A DNA stretch of 64,000 nt from JAJPKR01 sp050746125 (GTDB lineage Bacteria > Acidobacteriota > Terriglobia > Terriglobales > SCQP01), in contig JBOGKX010000202.1 of assembly GCA_050746125.1 (NCBI GenBank), positions 1 to 64,000 on the forward strand, written 5' to 3'. This document shows positions 59,001 to 64,000 of this stretch, in pieces (the first letter of the stretch is position 1; every line of letters starts with the position of its first letter). The position numbers and the translations under genes are program-made. A model generated the notes under the pieces. The model searched no databases. It worked only from the letters and a program-made list of their open reading frames with translations, and was not told where the DNA came from.

Positions 59001-62000
59001 TCAAAAGGAGAGATGCGCCTGCAACTCCACGACGCGGCCGGCCAACCCCGACGAGGCGATCCCGAACATGGGATTGGAGACCGGGTTCTTTTTGCTGTCA
59101 TTGAAGAAGCTGACCGTGGTCTGGGGGCTTCCGAAAGTAAAGGGGGCGAGATTGAGCTGGTTGAAAAAATTAAAGGCGTTGAAGCGCAAGCCGAGCTTGG
59201 CGTTTGCGCCCCAGAAGCCGGTGGCGGGCAGGCCGAAGTTCTTCGAGAGGCTCAAATCCATTGAGGAGTAATGTGGGCCGCGGAAGCTGTTGCGGCCGAT
59301 GCCGGGAAAGCCGGAGCTGGTGACGTCGAAGTAGCTGGCCGCGCCATTAGGGAAATTGGCGGCAAACGCGGCTGGCGACGCCGGCGGCAGAAAGGCGGCG
59401 TTACCGCCGGCGCTGCCGGCGCCGCCCCGGAAGCCGATGGGGCGCAGTGGACAAATCGTCGCCGAGCCCACCACCAGATTGCAGTTGTTCGAGGCTACCG
59501 GTGTCCACGGGAAGCCGGTGTGAAACTGCCAGACTGGGCTCAGCTGCCAGCCGCCCAGCGCCTTGCCCAGCCAGGTCGAGGAGTTGGTGAACAGCGGCAG
59601 GTCCCAGACGGCGAAGGCGCGAAGGTTTTGCGTGTTGTCGTAATCGGAAGGACCGCGCTCGGTGGAGAGATCGGTCGGATAGGTCTGATTGGTGACGAAC
59701 CCTGGCCCCTCAGCGGAGACATCGTCAATGGACTTGCTGTAGACGTAGGTGAGGTCGGCCATCAAGCCGTGAGCGAAGTGATGCTGCAAGTGCGCCAACA
59801 GCGCGTTGTAATCGGCGTTGGTGTCGGGCGTGTATTGAAACACAGCATTGAACTGCGCGCCGGGCTGGGGATAGAAGTAGAGCAAATTCTTGATGCGCAG
59901 CAAGCCGTGGCTGCTGCTGCCCTGATAGCCGAGGGAGGCCATCCAATCGCCCGGCAAGGCATATTGCGCCTGGAGCGAGTATTCATAAACGTACGGGTTG
60001 GGCATGTTGGGCGCCGTGGCCCAAACATTGGGCTGCTGGCCGACGGGCAGATTGTTCGCCGGGTTGATCGGCGCCGCCAGGGCGGGAATCGCGGGAAAGG
60101 CAAGTGGGGTGTTGGCGCTAGCCAGCGAGTACTGCAGCTTGCCGCCCATGAAGGGACTGCCGGAGGTACCGCAGCAGAGGCCGAAATTCGCCGCCAGGGG
60201 CGGGTTGGTATTGGTGTTGTCGAAGGCCACGTTGTCGAAGTTATCGAAGAAGATCCCGAAGCCACCGCGCAAGACGGCCTTGTTGGCGAAGGCTTGGGGG
60301 CTCCAAGCGAAACCGAGGCGGGGGCCGAAGTTGTGGTACACGGCCGGCCACATCTCAGCCGGAAAGACGGCGCGCGCCTGCTGGAGGCCGAGGATGGGAT
60401 CGGGGCTGGGGACAAGGTTCTCAAGCTGGCCGCGCGTTTCATTGGGCGGCGCGAAATAGTCCCAGCGCAGGCCAGCGGTGAGGGTTAGGTTAGGGCGAAA
60501 TTGGAAGTCGTCCTGGAGGAAAGCGCCGAGGATGGAATCGCGGTAGTAGCGCTGCGTGTCGGTGGGCGCGCCGGTGCGCGGATCCACGTTGATAGCCTCG
60601 AAAATGGGTGCGCCGTTGGCGAAATCCCACGGGCCTTGAAAGACGATGTCGGGGCGGCCGCCGCCCAGCAAGTTGTTGTTGTTTTGCTCGCGATCGAACT
60701 CGACGCCCATGGCCAGGGCATGGCGGCCGCGAATGGCGCTGAGCTGCTCGCGCAACGCGAAAGTGTTCTCGGCGAAGATGCCGGGCGTGGTACCGGCCTG
60801 GGCGGCGCCGAGGATGAGGCGCTGGCCCTTGGGAAAGATGCCCTGCACCTCGGTGCGCGGGATCGCCCAGTCCACGTTCGGATTGGCGGTGAGGTCGTTA
60901 AAGGCCCAGCGCGTGAAGTCGAAGCGCAGCTCGTTGACCATGGTGGGCGAGAGGGCGCTCACCCAAGCGAGAAAACCGGAGGGGCTGAGGCGATGGGTAT
61001 GCAGGTCGGCCATGGGGCGGGCCTGCGCGGCGCCATCGGCCTGAGTGCCATCTTGGACGACAAAGAAGCTATTGGCGGTGAAGGTGTCGCGCCCGCGCGT
61101 GTAATCGAGGCGGGCGTTGTATTGGGCGCCGGTGGTGTGCGAGGGCAATTGCAGCTGCGCGAACTCGAACTCGTCAATGCCGCTAAAGCCACCGCCGGCG
61201 CTGGTCGAGAAGTTGTCCACGTAGGTGCCGTAGGCGCCGGTGGGCGAGCCCACGTCCACGCCCTGGCCGACGATTTGGCATTGGGCGGTGGCAAACCCGA
61301 CGCAACTGGGCGCAAGCACCTGCAAGACGCGCGGCGCCTCGCCTTTGGCCCCCAGCGTGGCCGCGACCGGGGTACTGGCCCCGGCATGACCAGCGATGAG
61401 CTGATCGAAGGCCGGCGTATCCACCCACTCGTTTTGGAAAGTGGAGCTGTTGTCGTGCAGGCCCTCGTAGTTGAAAAAGAAGAACAACTTGTCTTTGCGG
61501 ATCGGACCGCCGAGGTCGCCGCCGAATTGGCGGAAGGCGGAATCCACGCGCAGGGGCGGGGCGAAGCCGCTCCCTGGATTGTAGCCGCCGTATTTGTTGT
61601 AGGCGTCCAGCCCGGGATCCCGCAATTGGAAGAAGCCGCCGCCGTGCCATTGGTTGGTGCCGCCGCGGGTGATGGTCTTGATGTGGACGCCGGAATTGCG
61701 GCCGTCGGCGGCGTTGTAGTCGTTGGTGACGACGGTGACTTCTTGCACGGAATCGGGACTAGGGGTGATGACCGCCGCGCCGCCCCATTGCAGGCTGTTC
61801 ACCGAGACGCCGTCAATGGTGTAGTCGTTAGAGGTGATGCGCTGGCCGCTGCCGCTGATGGACTGCTGGTTTTCCGTCTGATAGAGGCTGAGGTTGGAGC
61901 CGCCGGTGCCGCCCGATCCGTTGTTGGCGCCGGGGCCGTTGGGGAAGCCGACCGATCGCCCGGTGCCAGAGCGTTCGCCATCGCCGAAGACGCCGGGGCT

Positions 62001-62510
62001 GAGGCGGATCAGTTCATAGGGATCGCGGCCGAACTTGGGCAGGGCGACGACGGCCTGGCCGCCCAGCGTGGTCGAGATGCTGGCATTCTGGGTTTGCAGC
62101 AGGGGCGCGGCGGCACCGTTGACGGTCACCGCCTCGGTCGCTGGGCCGATGCTGAGTTGGAGGTTGAGCCCGCGCGGCTGCTCGGCCAAGACGGTCACGT
62201 TCTCGACCTGGCGCGGCGCGAAGCCTTGGGCCGTGACCTTGACGTTGTACAGGCCGGGAGGCAGTTGAGCGATCTCGTAGGCGCCGGCGGCGGTGGTGAG
62301 GGTGCTGCGCTGGACTTGCGTCGCTTGGTTGATGACGACGATGCGCGCACCGGCAACCATGGCCCCGCTGGGGTCCGTCACCACGCCGCGAATGGCGGCC
62401 TGGTATTGCGCCCAGGCCGGGATGGAAGCCAAAACCAGCAGGGCGGCCAAGCACCAAGCCAGCGGATGCGACCGGGCGCCGAGACAGCGAGAACGAGACG
62501 GCGTAGGCAT
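59001..62510 (-). CDS. Oar-like TonB-dependent receptor of the sugar locus
   Basis: 1169 residues from MPTPSRSRCLGARSHPLAW (GGAG nine bases upstream); an ATG at 62528 is the alternative but overlaps the operator. A signal peptide ends near WAQ. The carboxypeptidase-regulatory-like domain follows (AAIRGVVTDPSGAMVAGARIVV...YEIAQLPPGLYNVKVTAQGF), then the plug (GQAVVALPKFGRDPYELIRLSPGVF, NSGVHIKTITRGGTNQWHGGGFFQL), and a long barrel ending VELQAHLSF. It is divergent from the LacI gene and followed by GH144 and GH39 genes, so uptake of a glycan is likely. Confidence 0.93.
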   Translation of the reverse strand: MPTPSRSRCLGARSHPLAWCLAALLVLASIPAWAQYQAAIRGVVTDPSGAMVAGARIVVINQATQVQRSTLTTAAGAYEIAQLPPGLYNVKVTAQGFAPRQVENVTVLAEQPRGLNLQLSIGPATEAVTVNGAAAPLLQTQNASISTTLGGQAVVALPKFGRDPYELIRLSPGVFGDGERSGTGRSVGFPNGPGANNGSGGTGGSNLSLYQTENQQSISGSGQRITSNDYTIDGVSVNSLQWGGAAVITPSPDSVQEVTVVTNDYNAADGRNSGVHIKTITRGGTNQWHGGGFFQLRDPGLDAYNKYGGYNPGSGFAPPLRVDSAFRQFGGDLGGPIRKDKLFFFFNYEGLHDNSSTFQNEWVDTPAFDQLIAGHAGASTPVAATLGAKGEAPRVLQVLAPSCVGFATAQCQIVGQGVDVGSPTGAYGTYVDNFSTSAGGGFSGIDEFEFAQLQLPSHTTGAQYNARLDYTRGRDTFTANSFFVVQDGTQADGAAQARPMADLHTHRLSPSGFLAWVSALSPTMVNELRFDFTRWAFNDLTANPNVDWAIPRTEVQGIFPKGQRLILGAAQAGTTPGIFAENTFALREQLSAIRGRHALAMGVEFDREQNNNNLLGGGRPDIVFQGPWDFANGAPIFEAINVDPRTGAPTDTQRYYRDSILGAFLQDDFQFRPNLTLTAGLRWDYFAPPNETRGQLENLVPSPDPILGLQQARAVFPAEMWPAVYHNFGPRLGFAWSPQAFANKAVLRGGFGIFFDNFDNVAFDNTNTNPPLAANFGLCCGTSGSPFMGGKLQYSLASANTPLAFPAIPALAAPINPANNLPVGQQPNVWATAPNMPNPYVYEYSLQAQYALPGDWMASLGYQGSSSHGLLRIKNLLYFYPQPGAQFNAVFQYTPDTNADYNALLAHLQHHFAHGLMADLTYVYSKSIDDVSAEGPGFVTNQTYPTDLSTERGPSDYDNTQNLRAFAVWDLPLFTNSSTWLGKALGGWQLSPVWQFHTGFPWTPVASNNCNLVVGSATICPLRPIGFRGGAGSAGGNAAFLPPASPAAFAANFPNGAASYFDVTSSGFPGIGRNSFRGPHYSSMDLSLSKNFGLPATGFWGANAKLGLRFNAFNFFNQLNLAPFTFGSPQTTVSFFNDSKKNPVSNPMFGIASSGLAGRVVELQAHLSF

Positions 62511-62525
62511 AAGTGGACTCCAAAA

Positions 62526-62543
62526 CACTAAAACGATTCAGTG
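62526..62543 (-). promoter_or_regulatory. LacI-type operator of the second Oar receptor
   Basis: CACTAAAACGATTCAGTG is an imperfect palindrome with central CG (14 of 18 positions symmetric), the form of LacI-family operators. Its 14-base core recurs exactly at 57139-57152. It lies 13 bases downstream of the -10, just past the predicted transcription start, where a bound repressor blocks polymerase. The LacI gene starts 90 bases away. Confidence 0.7.
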
Positions 62544-62556
62544 ACTCGCGCCCTTG

Positions 62557-62586
62557 TGTATAGCACCGGCCCTCCGGTGCTGTCAA
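62557..62586 (-). promoter_or_regulatory. Promoter of the second Oar receptor
   Basis: On the minus strand a perfect TTGACA (62586 to 62581) and TATACA (62562 to 62557) are separated by 18 bases. The spacer is almost entirely an inverted repeat (62562-62581). Confidence 0.7.
62562..62581. repeat. Inverted repeat inside the receptor promoter spacer
   Basis: AGCACCGG (62562-62569) and CCGGTGCT (62574-62581) form a perfect eight-base inverted repeat with four bases between. It fills the gap between -35 and -10, so it could be the site of a second regulator or a MerR-type element. Confidence 0.55.
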
Positions 62587-62633
62587 TCGGAGTCGCGGGC
62601 GAGCAGAGGCCATTGCGGAATTCGCGACAGTAG

Positions 62634-63746
62634 ATGATCATGGCCCATCGCATGAGCAATCCCGCCCAGCGCGGCCGGCGCGGACGGCCAGCGCCGGCCA
62701 GCCTGAAGACCCTGGCGCGGCAGCTCGGACTCTCGCCGGCGACGATCTCGGTGGTGTTGAACCGCACGCCGGTGGCGGGCTCGATTCCGGCCGCCACGCA
62801 AAAGCGCATTTTCGCCGCCGCCGCCGCCGCCGGCTACCGCCCCAACTTCCTGGGCCGCTCGCTGCGCGCCGGGCGCAGCTTCAGCATCGGCGTGCTGGTG
62901 CCGGAGATCAGCGAAGGTTACGCCGCCCTGGTGCTGGCGGGCATCGAAGACAAGCTGCTCAAGGAAGGCTACTTTTATTTCGTAGCCAGCCACCGCCATC
63001 GCCCGGACCTGCTGGAGGAAGTGCCGCGGCTGCTGCTGGAGCGGTCGGTGGACGGGCTGGTGGCGGTCGATACGCCCTTGCCGCACGCTCTGCGGGTGCC
63101 GGTGGTTTCCATTTCCGGACATCACGATTTGCCGGGAGTGACGAACGTGCGGCTCAATCACCGCCGCGCCGCGCTGCTGGCCCTGGAGCATTTAGCCGCG
63201 CTAGGGCACCGCCGCATCGCCTTCATCAAGGGACAGAAGTTCAGTTCCGACACGCATGCGCGCTGGGAAGCCATTCAGCGCGCCGCCGTGGCGCTGGGGT
63301 TGTCGATCGATCCGGAGCTAGTGGCGCAGTTGGAGGGGGACTCGCCGTCGCCCGAGCCGGGCTACCGCGCCGCTCGCCAATTGCTGGACGCCGGCCACCG
63401 CTTCACCGCCTTATTCGCTTTCAACGACATGTCGGCGATCGGCGCGATGCGGGCGCTGCGCACGCGCTATCGCTTGCCGGAGGAGATGGCGGTGATCGGC
63501 TTCGACGACATCGCCAGCGCCGCCTACCAGCAACCGGCCCTCACCACCGTCCGGCAGCCCTTGCGGCGGATGGGCGAGATGGCGGCGGATACGCTGCTGC
63601 GCCGCATCGCCGCGCCACGGGCCCGCTTTCCCAAGCTAGTGACGGTCGAGCCGGAACTCATCGTGCGCGCCTCCACCGCCGCCGGCGCCGCCGCGGGGCG
63701 TTCGCCGCTGGCCCACACCGCCTCCGTCCCGGTTCTGGACCGCTGA
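62634..63746 (+). CDS. LacI-family transcriptional regulator
   Basis: 370 residues. An N-terminal LacI HTH with hinge is clear (SLKTLARQLGLSPATISVVLNRTPVAGSIPAATQKRIFAAAAAAGYRPNFLGRSLR), followed by the periplasmic-binding-protein-like sensor domain (IGVLVPEISEGYAALVLAGIEDKLLKEGYFYFVASHRH, ...VIGFDDIASAAYQQPALTTVRQPLRRMG). Starts at 62634 or 62652 are both possible. It is expected to bind the operators at 62526 and 57139 and release them on binding a sugar. Only one base separates its stop from the MFS gene. Confidence 0.93.
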   Translation: MIMAHRMSNPAQRGRRGRPAPASLKTLARQLGLSPATISVVLNRTPVAGSIPAATQKRIFAAAAAAGYRPNFLGRSLRAGRSFSIGVLVPEISEGYAALVLAGIEDKLLKEGYFYFVASHRHRPDLLEEVPRLLLERSVDGLVAVDTPLPHALRVPVVSISGHHDLPGVTNVRLNHRRAALLALEHLAALGHRRIAFIKGQKFSSDTHARWEAIQRAAVALGLSIDPELVAQLEGDSPSPEPGYRAARQLLDAGHRFTALFAFNDMSAIGAMRALRTRYRLPEEMAVIGFDDIASAAYQQPALTTVRQPLRRMGEMAADTLLRRIAAPRARFPKLVTVEPELIVRASTAAGAAAGRSPLAHTASVPVLDR

Positions 63747-63747
63747 G

Positions 63748-64000
63748 ATGGCTGCCGCGCCTCGCCCGATCGGCCGGCGCACCCTGCCCCGCCCCGCCTT
63801 GCTTTTCGCCTTCGCGCTAGCGGGCGTAGGCACGACGCTACTCGGGCCGCTGCTGCCGTGGCTGGCGCACCGCCTGCGCCTGGGCGATCCCCAACTGGGG
63901 GCTTTTTTCACGGCGCAGTTCGCGGCCTCGATTTTGGGCGTGCTGCTGTGCGGCGTGCTGCTACCGCGGGGGCGGTTTCGGGCGGCCACGGTCGCGGGAC
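63748..64000 (+). CDS. MFS transporter, N-terminal part, cut by window edge
   Basis: The ATG at 63748 follows the LacI stop after one base, and the frame is open to the window end (84 residues). A basic N-terminus leads into a first membrane helix (ALLFAFALAGVGTTLLGPLLPWLA) and a second (AFFTAQFAASILGVLLCGVLLPRGRF), with RGR-type charges between helices 2 and 3 as in the major facilitator superfamily. GTTLLGPLLP is typical of the sugar-transporting branch. It probably moves the sugar released by the locus's hydrolases across the inner membrane. Confidence 0.75.
   Translation, partial: MAAAPRPIGRRTLPRPALLFAFALAGVGTTLLGPLLPWLAHRLRLGDPQLGAFFTAQFAASILGVLLCGVLLPRGRFRAATVAG

Noticed and set aside
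60501..62531. A 676-codon open frame on the plus strand opposite the second Oar receptor
   Set aside because: It mirrors the receptor codons, is Ala/Gly/Val/Glu-rich, has no domain or signal, and the receptor on the other strand is unmistakable.

Overview
The window looks like a chromosomal segment of a GC-rich acidobacterium (Acidobacteriota, probably class Terriglobia). This rests on gene families rather than on any rRNA. There are two very large TonB-dependent receptors of the Oar type with an N-terminal carboxypeptidase-regulatory-like domain. There is an 807-residue duplicated FtsX-type permease of the kind described as acidobacterial duplicated orphan permeases, a small di-haem cytochrome of the photosynthetic-reaction-centre cytochrome type, and several exported families common in this phylum. 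I see no phage, transposon, CRISPR array or plasmid gene.

Layout. 1-2055: the end of a TolC-like outer-membrane protein and a Nudix hydrolase. 2202-5243: a cold-shock protein, then kdsA and pyrG on the minus strand, then tRNA-Ala(GGC) with a tRNA-like relic downstream. 5557-9724: a methyltransferase and a minus-strand set encoding a di-haem cytochrome, a DinB-like protein, a PIG-L protein lacking its usual general base, a short Tat-signal protein and a regulator with an N-terminal HTH. 9865-15053: a minus-strand run of PIG-L deacetylase, glycosyltransferase, TrmJ, an exported glycine-zipper protein and glycerol kinase. 15099-23554: an M20 dipeptidase, a two-subunit ABC exporter with unequal ATP sites, a geranylgeranyl-reductase-type flavoprotein translationally coupled to hemL, an XRE regulator and HU.

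23650-32011 is mostly housekeeping: a basic-tailed protein, ribosomal protein S1 with a hairpin in its leader, a DnaC-like loader, an AlkA-like glycosylase, an unrecognised protein with a possible nuclease-like core, the GTPase Der and YebC. 32112-45434 is cell envelope: an Oar receptor with a clear intrinsic terminator, the duplicated permease, and a minus-strand operon of three membrane-fusion adaptors, an FtsX/MacB-type permease and TolC, with no ATPase gene. 45615-55510 holds two secreted zinc proteases in one operon, an FAH-family enzyme, several exported proteins of unknown role and a small membrane protein built from an exact internal duplication.

55541-64000 is a sugar-use locus: a GH39-type hydrolase, a Tat-signal stub, a GH144-type hydrolase, a second Oar receptor, a LacI-family regulator and the start of an MFS transporter. 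The same 14-bp sequence (ACTAAAACGATTCA) lies just downstream of predicted promoters of both the receptor and the GH39 gene, with the same geometry. It is probably the operator of the local LacI protein.

The best candidates for something new are this LacI regulon, the triple-adaptor export operon without ATPase, the S1 leader hairpin, the repeated very short 5' leaders, and the duplicated membrane protein. Nothing in the window is a convincing novel defence or mobile system. Starts were moved from the longest frame wherever a Shine-Dalgarno site, conserved N-terminus or signal peptide supported it.
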